64,000 nt of DNA from assembly GCF_001905145.1 (NCBI RefSeq), contig NZ_LWLB01000010.1:27124-91123 (forward strand), in the 5' to 3' direction. The notes beneath the pieces were generated by a model. The model worked only from the letters and a program-made list of their open reading frames with translations, was not told the DNA's origin and searched no databases. The stretch is from Nocardiopsis sp. TSRI0078. GTDB lineage: Bacteria; Actinomycetota; Actinomycetes; Streptosporangiales; Streptosporangiaceae. Position numbers and translations under genes: made by a program. Of this stretch, positions 29,705 to 37,046 are shown one piece after another (the first letter of the stretch is position 1; the number at the start of each line of letters is the position of its first letter).

Positions 29705-30453
29705 GGATGAGCGAACCGGAGATCGTCCGCCACTCCGACGCGGGAGCGCTGGCCGACAGCGTCGCGTTGAAGCTGGTGAACATGATCGTCCAGGCCGAGT
29801 CGGACAAGCGCGACTTCCACCTGGTGCTGACCGGGGGCGGGATCGGTATCCGCGCCCTGGAGGCGGTGCGCGACCACGCCAAGGAGGCCGGGATCAGCTG
29901 GTCGCACGTGCACCTGTGGTGGGGCGACGAGCGGTTCCTGCCGGACAAGGACCCCGAGCGCAACGAGACCCAGGCGTGCGGGGCGCTGATCGACGCGGTC
30001 CCGGTCCCGCCGCACAACGTGCACCCGATGCCCGCCTCCGACGGGATGGACGGCGACCACGTCGGGCACGCGGCCACCCGGTACGGCCGTGAGCTGGCGG
30101 TGGCCGCGCGCGGCCGGGGGCCCGTGCCCGCCTTCGACGTGTGCCTGCTGGGCGTGGGCCCGGACGCGCACGTGGCCTCGCTGTTCCCGGGCCTGCCCGA
30201 GGTGCGTGAGGAGGAGGCGTCGGTGGCCGCGGTGCACGACTCCCCCAAGCCGCCGCCGCAGCGGATCTCCCTGACCCTGCCCTCGATCCGCGCCGCCCGC
30301 GAGGTGTGGGTGCTGGCCTCGGGTGAGGGCAAGGCCGAGGCCGTTCGCCTGGGCCTCGCCGGGGGCAGCGTGGACGAGGCCCCCGTGGCCGGTGCGCGCG
30401 GCGCGGAGCGGACCGTGTTCTGGCTGGACGAGGCGGCCGCCTCGAAGCTGTAG
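29701..30453 (+). CDS. pgl: 6-phosphogluconolactonase
   Basis: A 250-aa DevB-type enzyme. Motifs are LVLTGGGIGIRAL, HLWWGDERFLPDKDPERNET and LLGVGPDAHVASLFPG. It hydrolyses 6-phosphogluconolactone, the product of zwf. The first ATG overlaps the opcA stop; a second ATG two codons later is equally possible. Last gene of the pentose phosphate operon, ahead of a strong hairpin. Confidence 0.95.
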   Translation: MRMSEPEIVRHSDAGALADSVALKLVNMIVQAESDKRDFHLVLTGGGIGIRALEAVRDHAKEAGISWSHVHLWWGDERFLPDKDPERNETQACGALIDAVPVPPHNVHPMPASDGMDGDHVGHAATRYGRELAVAARGRGPVPAFDVCLLGVGPDAHVASLFPGLPEVREEEASVAAVHDSPKPPPQRISLTLPSIRAAREVWVLASGEGKAEAVRLGLAGGSVDEAPVAGARGAERTVFWLDEAAASKL

Positions 30454-30465
30454 CCGCGCCCGATG

Positions 30466-30507
30466 CACACGAGCGCCCCGGCCGGGTCCGGCCGGGGCGC
30501 TCGTGTG
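30466..30507. terminator. Long hairpin between pgl and the MurE-like gene
   Basis: 18-bp perfect stem (30466-30483 with 30490-30507), 6-nt loop, no U-tract, starting 13 bp after the pgl stop. Well placed as a bidirectional terminator with the convergent ligase gene. Confidence 0.78.
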
Positions 30508-30557
30508 CGCGGCGCCCGCTCCCCGACGGGCGGTGCCCCTCCCGGGGAGGGGCGTCC

Positions 30558-32039
30558 TCAGGCGCGGGCGAGCTCGCGCACGACCGTCATGTCGTCGAAG
30601 GGGACGAGGTCGCCGCCGACGCTCTGGTGGGACTCGCTGCCCTTGCCCGCGACCAGGACGACGTCCCCCAGGCCGGCCGAGGACAGCGCGAGGGCGATGG
30701 CCCCGCGTCGGTCGCCGACCCGCTCGAAGGGCGTCCCGGTCGCCTCGATGCCCGGGGCGACCTGGTCCATGATCGCCTCCGGGTCCTCGTACCGGGGGTT
30801 GTCGGAGGTGAGCACGCACAGGTCGGAGTAGGTGCCCGCGATCTCGCCCATCCGGGCGCGCTTGGTGGTGTCCCGGTCGCCGCCGCAGCCGAAGACGGTG
30901 AGCACCCGGTGCGGGGCGAACCCGCGGATCGTGCACAGGACCTTGTCCAGCGAGTCGGGCGAGTGGGCGTAGTCCACGATGACGGAGACCCCGTCCCGGG
31001 TGCCGAAGTGCTCGAACCGGCCCGGGATCTGCGGCATCCGGTCGAGGGCGTCCACCAGGCCGCCCAGGTCGTGCCCCAGGAGGTGGCAGGCCGCCACCGC
31101 GGCCAGCGCGTTGGAGACCGAGAAGCGGCCCGGGACGGGGATCGCCGCCGGGTACTTGCGGTCGCCGTGGTGCAGGACGAACCGTGTCCCGGAGGCGTCC
31201 ACGACCAGGTCGGTCGCCCGGTAGTCCGCGTCCGCCTCGATGGCGTAGGTGGTCACGGCGCCGGGCATCATGGCCGGGATCGCGGCGCCCACGGGGTCGT
31301 CGGCGTTGACCACGGCGCGCCGGCACATGCCCGCGAACAGGAGCATCTTCGCCTCCCGGTAGCTCTCCATCGTGCCGTGGTCGTCCAGGTGGTCCTGGCT
31401 CAGGTTGGTGAAGATCCCGACGTCGACGAAGGAGCCGTCCACCCGGTGGTTCAGCAGCCCCATCGACGTCGCCTCCAGCACGACGCTGCCGCTGCCCCGG
31501 TCGCGCATACACGCCAGCAGGTACTGGAGGTCCGGTGACTCCGGCGTGCTCAGCACCGACCTCGGCATGGGGACGGGGTCGCCGCCGGTCCGTGCGCCGG
31601 AGGTCCCGATGACCCCCACCCGGGCGCCCTCGGAGATCCTCAGCAGCGACTCGTACATGGACGACACCGACGTCTTGCCGTTGGTGCCGGTGACGGCGAC
31701 CACGTCCATGGCGCGCCCCGGTTCACCGTGGTAGCGCGCCGAGACGATCGCCGTCGCGATGCGCGCGTTCGGCACCCGGACCACACACGTGCCGGCGCCC
31801 GTCGGCCGGTCCCCGTCCGGGACCGGGAACGGCCCCTCGACGAGCACGGCGACGGCCCCGCGGGCGACCGCCTCCCCGAGGGCCTCGGGACCGCCCTCGC
31901 GGTGTCCCGGCAGGGCGATGTAGAGCGAACCGGGCACCACGCGGTCGGCGTCCAGGCACGGCCCGGAGGTGATCGGCGTGTCCTGGTCTCCGTGCAGTAC
32001 CTGGTGGTCGTGGCCGTGCAGCAGTTCGCTCAGCTTCAC
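30558..32039 (-). CDS. MurE-like Mur ligase (meso-DAP type motif)
   Basis: A 493-aa Mur ligase with three domains: N-terminal UDP-binding region (to about residue 105), central ATPase with VTGTNGKTSVSSMYESLL, and C-terminal domain with DYAHSPDSLDKVL and TSDNPRYEDPEAIMDQV. The DNPR motif in MurE marks meso-diaminopimelate selection. Unlike standard murE, it stands alone beside a CRISPR region rather than in the division/cell-wall cluster, so it may be a paralogue acting on another substrate or modifying peptidoglycan. The GTG at 32039 follows GAAGGGA and matches the usual start; upstream frame is non-coding. No neighbouring murF is present. Confidence 0.88.
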   Translation of the reverse strand: MKLSELLHGHDHQVLHGDQDTPITSGPCLDADRVVPGSLYIALPGHREGGPEALGEAVARGAVAVLVEGPFPVPDGDRPTGAGTCVVRVPNARIATAIVSARYHGEPGRAMDVVAVTGTNGKTSVSSMYESLLRISEGARVGVIGTSGARTGGDPVPMPRSVLSTPESPDLQYLLACMRDRGSGSVVLEATSMGLLNHRVDGSFVDVGIFTNLSQDHLDDHGTMESYREAKMLLFAGMCRRAVVNADDPVGAAIPAMMPGAVTTYAIEADADYRATDLVVDASGTRFVLHHGDRKYPAAIPVPGRFSVSNALAAVAACHLLGHDLGGLVDALDRMPQIPGRFEHFGTRDGVSVIVDYAHSPDSLDKVLCTIRGFAPHRVLTVFGCGGDRDTTKRARMGEIAGTYSDLCVLTSDNPRYEDPEAIMDQVAPGIEATGTPFERVGDRRGAIALALSSAGLGDVVLVAGKGSESHQSVGGDLVPFDDMTVVRELARA

Positions 32040-32540
32040 AAGGGTCCCTTCGAGAGTGGCGCGGCCGACGCCGTGGGCACGGCCGCGTCCGTGGGCGCGG
32101 TCGACGGAGCCGACCGGCGGGGAGGGTGGTGCGGGACTGGATGGGAGGGCCCGGCGCGGAGGCCGGGAGACGGGGCGGCACACGGTGTGCGCGAAGGGGG
32201 TGGCGGGCCCGCGGGGGCGCGGGCGGGACGCACGTGGGCGCCGGAGACTACGCGGAGAGGTCGCTAACCATGGCCGTGCAGGGCCGTGAGGCCGGTGCGG
32301 GGCGCCTCCGGCAGGACGGAGGTCGACCGGCTGACGGTCGAGGAGCCCGCGGTGGCCGAGCCCAGGACGAGGGCGGTCCGGAACGGACCCTGCTCCACCG
32401 CGTGCGTGTCGGCCATGACAGGAGTGTACGCGCCCGGTCGCGGCCCGAGGGAGGCGGAAGGGCTGGGAGGGGCTGAGGAGGGCGTCCCTGGCCGCGCGGG
32501 GCACCCTGGGGCCGCGGGGCGTGTCCGGCCGCGTACGCGG

Positions 32541-32770
32541 CCTCGGGTACCGGCCGGAGGACAGGTGGGTCCGGGCCGGGGGCCTCGTCGGTGAGCAGGT
32601 AGGCGTCCACGGGCCTGTCCACGCGGTCGCTGCGTCCCGCGCCGTAGATGGTGTGTCCGGCGCCCTCGTGGGTGACCAGGACGGCGTCCTCCAGCCGGTC
32701 GGCCGGCAGTGGGGGGTGGCAGGGTCCGCGCGGGTGCCGATGACCACGGCCGGGGACGCGTCCGGTTCCG
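32541..32770 (-). pseudogene. Remnant of a secreted TAP-type alpha/beta-hydrolase C-terminus
   Basis: On the minus strand one frame gives SPAVVIGTRADPATP. After a shift in a run of C, another frame continues with ADRLEDAVLVTHEGAGHTIY and then DRVDRPVDAYLLTDEAPGP. Together these match the last 80 or so residues of S33 tripeptidyl-aminopeptidase-like proteins (PVLVIGxxxDPATPY...GHT.Y...V...YL). The catalytic-histidine context GAGHT is present, but the main domain and the start are missing. It is a decayed fragment, probably cut off by rearrangement at the edge of the CRISPR region. The rest of 32040-32773 holds no gene I can support. Confidence 0.6.
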
Positions 32771-32773
32771 GGG

Positions 32774-34966
32774 TCAGAGCAGGCTGACGTCGGTGTCGAA
32801 CAGCGGGGGCAGCGCGTCGGGGGAGGCGACCGCCACGAGGGGGCGCAAGGGTTCGCCGAAGGTGATCCGTCCCGGCTCCCGCTCCGGCTCGGCGTGGGCG
32901 ATCCAGTCCACCAGTTCGACCGCGCGTCCGACGTCGCCTCCGGGCCGGGCCAGGGCGATCACCGTTCCGGCCACGTCGCAGCGCGTGCCGAGGTGCACGG
33001 TCGCGGCGAACACGCTCTGCGCCCACGCGCCCCGGCCGACCTCGTGCGCCCGGCCGCCGGGGGTCCGGCGCCGGTACCGGCCCGGCGCGGTCAGGCCCAC
33101 CGCGCGGTCGTCGAAGGTGAGCACCAGGCTGGGACGCTCCTGGGCGGTCAGGCACTCCTCGGGGTCGGTGAGGGAGGCGTCCATCCACACCCCGGCCCGG
33201 CCGCCGGCCGCCCGGACCAGGGCGGCGCGGGCGGCGTCGAGCAGGCCGGTGTCCACCTGGGTGCGGGCCGCACGGCACACCCGGTCGTCCAGGGACAAGG
33301 ACGGGCTCCCGGCGCCCTCCCCCGGCCGGTCGCCGGTCAGCGGCGTGTACCCGGGCAGGACCAGGGACCAGTCCACCCTGGCGCGGCCCCGCAGGGGCAG
33401 CGCGCCGTGGGTCAGGCAGACCACGGCGCGCCTGCGCGCCAGCTGGTAGGTGGCGCAGGCGCCCGAGCGCCGGGCTGCCAGGGCCAGGCCCAGGCTCATC
33501 GCCTTGGTCCCGGTGGTGATGTCGGCGATGACCGGGGGCGGCGGGTCGGTGTCCCGCTCCCGGATGATCCAGTCGCGGGCGACGGCGGCGACCGCGTCGG
33601 CGTCGAAGCCGTCCACGGGGTCGGGGGTGAAGCGGACCCGGTCGCGGTACCCCGCCTCCCTCAGACGTGCGGCGTCGGCGGGCGGAGCTCCGGGGTGCTC
33701 GGCGGCGTGCAGGGTCCGGGCGGCGGACTCGCGGACCCCGTCGCGCACGCTCTGCCGTGAGGGCAGGATCAGCGTGCCGGCGGGCCGGTGGGCGTGTACC
33801 GCGGTGAGGGTGCCCAGGCGGCTGCCGCCCAGGGAGGTGACCAGGACGGGGCGGTCGCCGGGGCCGGGGTGGTGCTCGGGCGGCGGGGGCGCGGCGGGCT
33901 CCGGCGGCGGGGGCACGGATCCGGATCCGGTGCGGGCGCCGGGGGCCGGTGCTCCCGGACCGGGGAAGAAGGCCCTGCGGATCTCCTCGAAGGAGGTCAG
34001 CCGCGACAGCAGGTCGTCCAGGCTCCACACGTGCACGTTGCGGGCGCTCAGGGCGGGGTTGTAGGCGGTGACGCGCTCCCGCAGCCCGGGGACGGAGGGG
34101 CCGGTGTGGACGAACAGCACCTGGGCGGCGGTACCGAAGACCCGGCGGGCCTTGGCCACGGTCCACCCGGCGCGGGCCACGACGTCCTCGGGGCGGGTCT
34201 TGGCCTCCACGCACAGCACCCGGTGCCGGTAGCGCACGATGGCGTCGAAGTCGGCGATGGACCCGTCGGGGTGGCGGGGGTCGGCGACCTGTCGGGCTCC
34301 GATGACCTCGGTGTCGGAGTGGCGGCGCGTGTGGCGCAGCAGGTGGGACAGGACGCGGCCCTCGGCGACGACGCCGCGCCGCACTGCCGGGGACAGGTCG
34401 GGAAAGCGCGCCTGGAGGGCCTGGCGTCCTCCCTGCACGAAGAGGCGGACGGGTTCGGGGTCGCGGTCCTCCAGCCAGCGGGCGCCGTGGATCCCGGCGA
34501 GGGTGCACAGGTCGACGCCGTCGCTGACCACGGGGCGCCCGGGGTGGGAGCCGTCGAAGGTGCGCAGGGTGTCGCGTGCGGCGTCGAGGTAGTGGCGCCA
34601 GCGGCGTGTGTGGGGGTGGCGGTCCTCGGGCAGGACCCGCTCGTGCAGCAGGGCCGCGGCCACGCTCATCACCTTGGTGCCGCCGGTGTAGTCCAGGAAC
34701 CAGGGCTCACCGCCGCCCGCACGGTGCAGGGCGGCCATGGTGTCGGTGACCGCACCGAAGTCGTGGGGGTCGGGGCCGACGCTCACCACCCGCACGGACT
34801 CCGGGGAGGCCAGCCGCTCCACGGCGGCGGCGACCCGCCGGGCGAGGTGCCGGGTGCCGTCGCTGGCCACCAGGGCCAGGTGGTCGGCGGGGAGGGTGAG
34901 CGCTGACAGCAGCGCGGGGGTGGGGTTGCGCCCGACGAGCACGGCGGCGGCACGGGGGCTGTCCAC
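32774..34966 (-). CDS. Tandem-CARF PD-(D/E)xK nuclease, type III CRISPR ancillary effector
   Basis: A 730-aa protein. Residues 1-125 form a CARF domain with the ligand-loop motif DYTGGTKVM (92-100). Residues about 195-330 form a PD-(D/E)xK nuclease with E202, ADFDAI (D241) and VEAKT (E254, K256). A proline-rich linker (about 336-371) leads to a second CARF domain (about 372-525) with DITTGTKAM (482-490). The last 200 residues have no motif I know. CARF domains bind cyclic oligoadenylate made by Cas10, here presumably the Cas10 at 44349-46310. Two CARFs in one chain recall Can1; CARF followed by active nuclease recalls Card1/Can2. The substrate is probably DNA and/or RNA. ATG start; the gene is separated by 141 bp from the next minus-strand gene. 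Confidence 0.87.
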   Translation of the reverse strand: MDSPRAAAVLVGRNPTPALLSALTLPADHLALVASDGTRHLARRVAAAVERLASPESVRVVSVGPDPHDFGAVTDTMAALHRAGGGEPWFLDYTGGTKVMSVAAALLHERVLPEDRHPHTRRWRHYLDAARDTLRTFDGSHPGRPVVSDGVDLCTLAGIHGARWLEDRDPEPVRLFVQGGRQALQARFPDLSPAVRRGVVAEGRVLSHLLRHTRRHSDTEVIGARQVADPRHPDGSIADFDAIVRYRHRVLCVEAKTRPEDVVARAGWTVAKARRVFGTAAQVLFVHTGPSVPGLRERVTAYNPALSARNVHVWSLDDLLSRLTSFEEIRRAFFPGPGAPAPGARTGSGSVPPPPEPAAPPPPEHHPGPGDRPVLVTSLGGSRLGTLTAVHAHRPAGTLILPSRQSVRDGVRESAARTLHAAEHPGAPPADAARLREAGYRDRVRFTPDPVDGFDADAVAAVARDWIIRERDTDPPPPVIADITTGTKAMSLGLALAARRSGACATYQLARRRAVVCLTHGALPLRGRARVDWSLVLPGYTPLTGDRPGEGAGSPSLSLDDRVCRAARTQVDTGLLDAARAALVRAAGGRAGVWMDASLTDPEECLTAQERPSLVLTFDDRAVGLTAPGRYRRRTPGGRAHEVGRGAWAQSVFAATVHLGTRCDVAGTVIALARPGGDVGRAVELVDWIAHAEPEREPGRITFGEPLRPLVAVASPDALPPLFDTDVSLL

Positions 34967-35107
34967 GGCGTCCCTCCCGGGAAGGGGGTGCGGTCGGCGA
35001 CCACGCTACTGCGCACGCGCGGCGTCCTCCCCGGGAACGCCCCGTTCCCCGCGGTCCCGGCTTCCGCCGCCGGTCCCGGTGGCCGTCCCCTCCTCCCCGC
35101 GCCCGCC

Positions 35108-35500
35108 TCAGGCGCTCACCGGCCTCCCCCCGGGCACGGGCCTGTCCTGGGCCCGGCCGCCGACCCGTACCGGGGAGCCGCTGACCACGAAGGAGCGGCA
35201 GGCGGTGACCACCCCGCTGCCGTCGCGTACGAGGTCGGAGGGCACGAGCAGGTCCCGGCGCTCGGGATGGGCGGAGACGACCACGGAGGAGACGATGAAC
35301 CACACTCCCTCCTGCGGTTCGGGGAGGTCGGCCCTGGTGCGCTTCTCCGCCATCAGCGGCACCCCGGCCACCTCCAGTCCCACGGGGACGCGTACGGCCT
35401 CCACCCGGGCGGGCCGGACCGCGCCCGGCCAGCGCCGGATGACGCGCGACCTCTCGTCCACGACTGTCACCACATGCGGCGTCAGGTTGACCACCCGCAT
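35108..35500 (-). CDS. Hypothetical NLTPH-type small protein
   Basis: A 130-aa product starting MRVVNLTPHVVTVVDE. The NLTPH start is seen in small proteins of unknown function from phages and accessory regions, many of which continue with an oxidised-residue-free beta-rich fold as here (GVWFIVSSVVVSAHPERRDL). GGAGG six bases before the ATG at 35500 fixes the start; the frame upstream is shadow. It lies upstream of the CARF nuclease on the same strand with a 141-bp gap. Function unknown; CRISPR linkage may be incidental. Confidence 0.7.
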   Translation of the reverse strand: MRVVNLTPHVVTVVDERSRVIRRWPGAVRPARVEAVRVPVGLEVAGVPLMAEKRTRADLPEPQEGVWFIVSSVVVSAHPERRDLLVPSDLVRDGSGVVTACRSFVVSGSPVRVGGRAQDRPVPGGRPVSA

Positions 35501-35871
35501 CCGGCGACCTCCGTTCCTCTCGCTCCGGATGGCCGGACGGACGCCCGGTCCGTCCGTGACGTGCCCCGTTCCGGGACCCTCACCGCAGTCTCTCGGACAC
35601 ATCCGCGCCCGCCAGGGCACCGTGGCGCACCGAAAACCCGGGAAAGGTGAGGCCATTGTTTCTGATGTCCATTCCATTGGCTTTTTTGGGCGTTTATACA
35701 GCTTGGTACGAGAGTCCAATCATTGACATTTCCGCCGCAGCACACCTATTTTGGAGTGCGGCCTCCCGTTGACGCGGGGGTGCCGCCTGAGGTCTCACGC
35801 CTCTTTACACACGCGCTTTCCCGGAGGGCTGGGGAAGCGTCCCGGCCCCGGACCACCGGGGAGAAGAGTTC
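35501..35871. other. AT-rich divergent promoter island
   Basis: 371 bp between divergent genes, with a clearly AT-rich core at about 35650-35760 against a GC-rich background. Besides the plus-strand promoter listed separately, the minus strand shows TTGGAC (35719-35714) and TATAAA (35698-35693) with a short 15-bp spacer, a weaker candidate for the small gene at 35108-35500. No gene seen inside. Confidence 0.6.
35723..35752 (+). promoter_or_regulatory. Sigma-70-type promoter
   Basis: Perfect -35 TTGACA (35723-35728), 18-bp spacer, -10 TATTTT (35747-35752), pointing to the gene at 35872. This is close to vegetative consensus, rare in this window. Confidence 0.65.
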
Positions 35872-37017
35872 GTGAGCACGCACCACTGCTCCGCCTGGGA
35901 GCTGTTCGGTTCCACCTCCTTCCTGCGCGCCTTCACGCGCGTGCTGGGGTGCGGGCCCTGCTCCGCGGACGGAACCGCGCAGGGCTGCTCGGGCCATTCC
36001 GAACAGTTCTGCGACTACGTCGACCTGTGCGCCGAGTACTGCCCGTGCCCGGTCCACGGAGGCGACCCCGACAGCGTCGTCGCCGTGCGCATGCGGCGCG
36101 CCGCGCCCGGCGGCACCGGCGTCGACCGCACCGCCGCCCACCGGCTGCGCGACGCCCTGGACGACGTGCGCCGGGACCGCTCCTACAAGAACCTGCGCCG
36201 CGTCTACCCCCGGGCCGCCGCCGACGGCCGGGTGCGCTGCGCCTTCTCCGAGCGCCCGCGCCGCTGGGCGCAGCGCCGCGACGTGGCACGGATCGCCACG
36301 GACCTGGTCGACCAGGAGGCGCTGGCCATGCTGGTGCTCACCGCGGGCTGGGGCAACCCCGCCGCCGACCTCCCCGAGGACATCCACCCGGGCGAGACGG
36401 TCTCCTTCACCGAGGACGGCAGCGCCGTACCCGTCGCCGACCTGCGCGGACGCGCCCTGACCGCGGTCAGGGAACCACCCATGGTCTCCACCGCCACCGG
36501 CGAGTACCTGCTGCGCAAGCTGGCGGAGCTGGCCTCGGGGCGCGACGCCGACCCGGGCCGCACCCCCGACCAGCGGCGCCGGCTGCTGCTGCGCGGTCTG
36601 CTGCCCGGTATGAGCGGCGAGGACGTCGCCCGCAGGCTCACCGGTGTCCTGGGGCGGATGGCGGTGAGCATGCCCACCCACTTCCGGCTCGTCCAGCAGG
36701 CGCGCGGCCGGGCCCGCAGCGCCCCCTACTCCCCCGTCCCCGACGCCCCCGAACCGGCGGCGGAGGAGGACTCCGGACGGCGCGAGGTGCTGGACGTGCG
36801 GGAGCGCGCGTGGCTGGAGCGGGCCGCCCTGGAGCTGACGGCGCGGGCCCGGGGGGCGCGCGCGGACTTCGAGGCCGATCCCCAGGGCGCGCTCGACACC
36901 CTGCTGTGCGCCCTGCTGGAGGAGGGATCCGTTCCCGCCCTGTGGGCGCGGGCCCAGGACGACCCCGACACGCGCGCGGACCTGCTGGACGCGCTGGCCG
37001 AGACCATCGACGGCTGA
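35872..37017 (+). CDS. Hypothetical protein with cysteine-rich N-terminus
   Basis: A 381-aa protein I do not recognise. The first 65 residues carry about nine cysteines and several histidines (CGPCSADGTAQGC, then CDYVDLCAEYCPCPVHG), which look like a metal-binding or disulfide-rich module. The rest is mostly helical and charged, with no membrane segment. The GTG at 35872 follows GGGGAGAAG. It has its own consensus promoter, runs opposite to the CRISPR genes and converges on the last one after 29 bp. Position suggests an accessory role, but nothing in the sequence proves it. Confidence 0.72.
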   Translation: MSTHHCSAWELFGSTSFLRAFTRVLGCGPCSADGTAQGCSGHSEQFCDYVDLCAEYCPCPVHGGDPDSVVAVRMRRAAPGGTGVDRTAAHRLRDALDDVRRDRSYKNLRRVYPRAAADGRVRCAFSERPRRWAQRRDVARIATDLVDQEALAMLVLTAGWGNPAADLPEDIHPGETVSFTEDGSAVPVADLRGRALTAVREPPMVSTATGEYLLRKLAELASGRDADPGRTPDQRRRLLLRGLLPGMSGEDVARRLTGVLGRMAVSMPTHFRLVQQARGRARSAPYSPVPDAPEPAAEEDSGRREVLDVRERAWLERAALELTARARGARADFEADPQGALDTLLCALLEEGSVPALWARAQDDPDTRADLLDALAETIDG

Positions 37018-37019
37018 CC

Positions 37020-37046
37020 GGGGCGGCGGCCCGGGCGGGCCGCCCC
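37020..37046. terminator. Hairpin between convergent genes at the end of the CRISPR operon
   Basis: GGGGCGGC (37020-37027) pairs with GCCGCCCC (37039-37046), with further G/C pairing inside. It fills the short gap between the two stop codons. Confidence 0.5.

Noticed and set aside
32040..32540. Possible CRISPR array or leader beside the effector gene
   Set aside because: No repeated unit of 25-40 bp at regular spacing is visible; G-rich runs only look repetitive.
32043..34508. Upstream extension of the MurE-like frame through the CARF gene (1316 codons)
   Set aside because: The extension reads as Arg/Pro-rich shadow. The ligase has a good GTG start with ribosome site at 32039 and a family-typical length from there.
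35872..37017. Cysteine-rich protein as a Cas1, Cas2 or CARF protein
   Set aside because: None of the motifs of those families is present; left as hypothetical.
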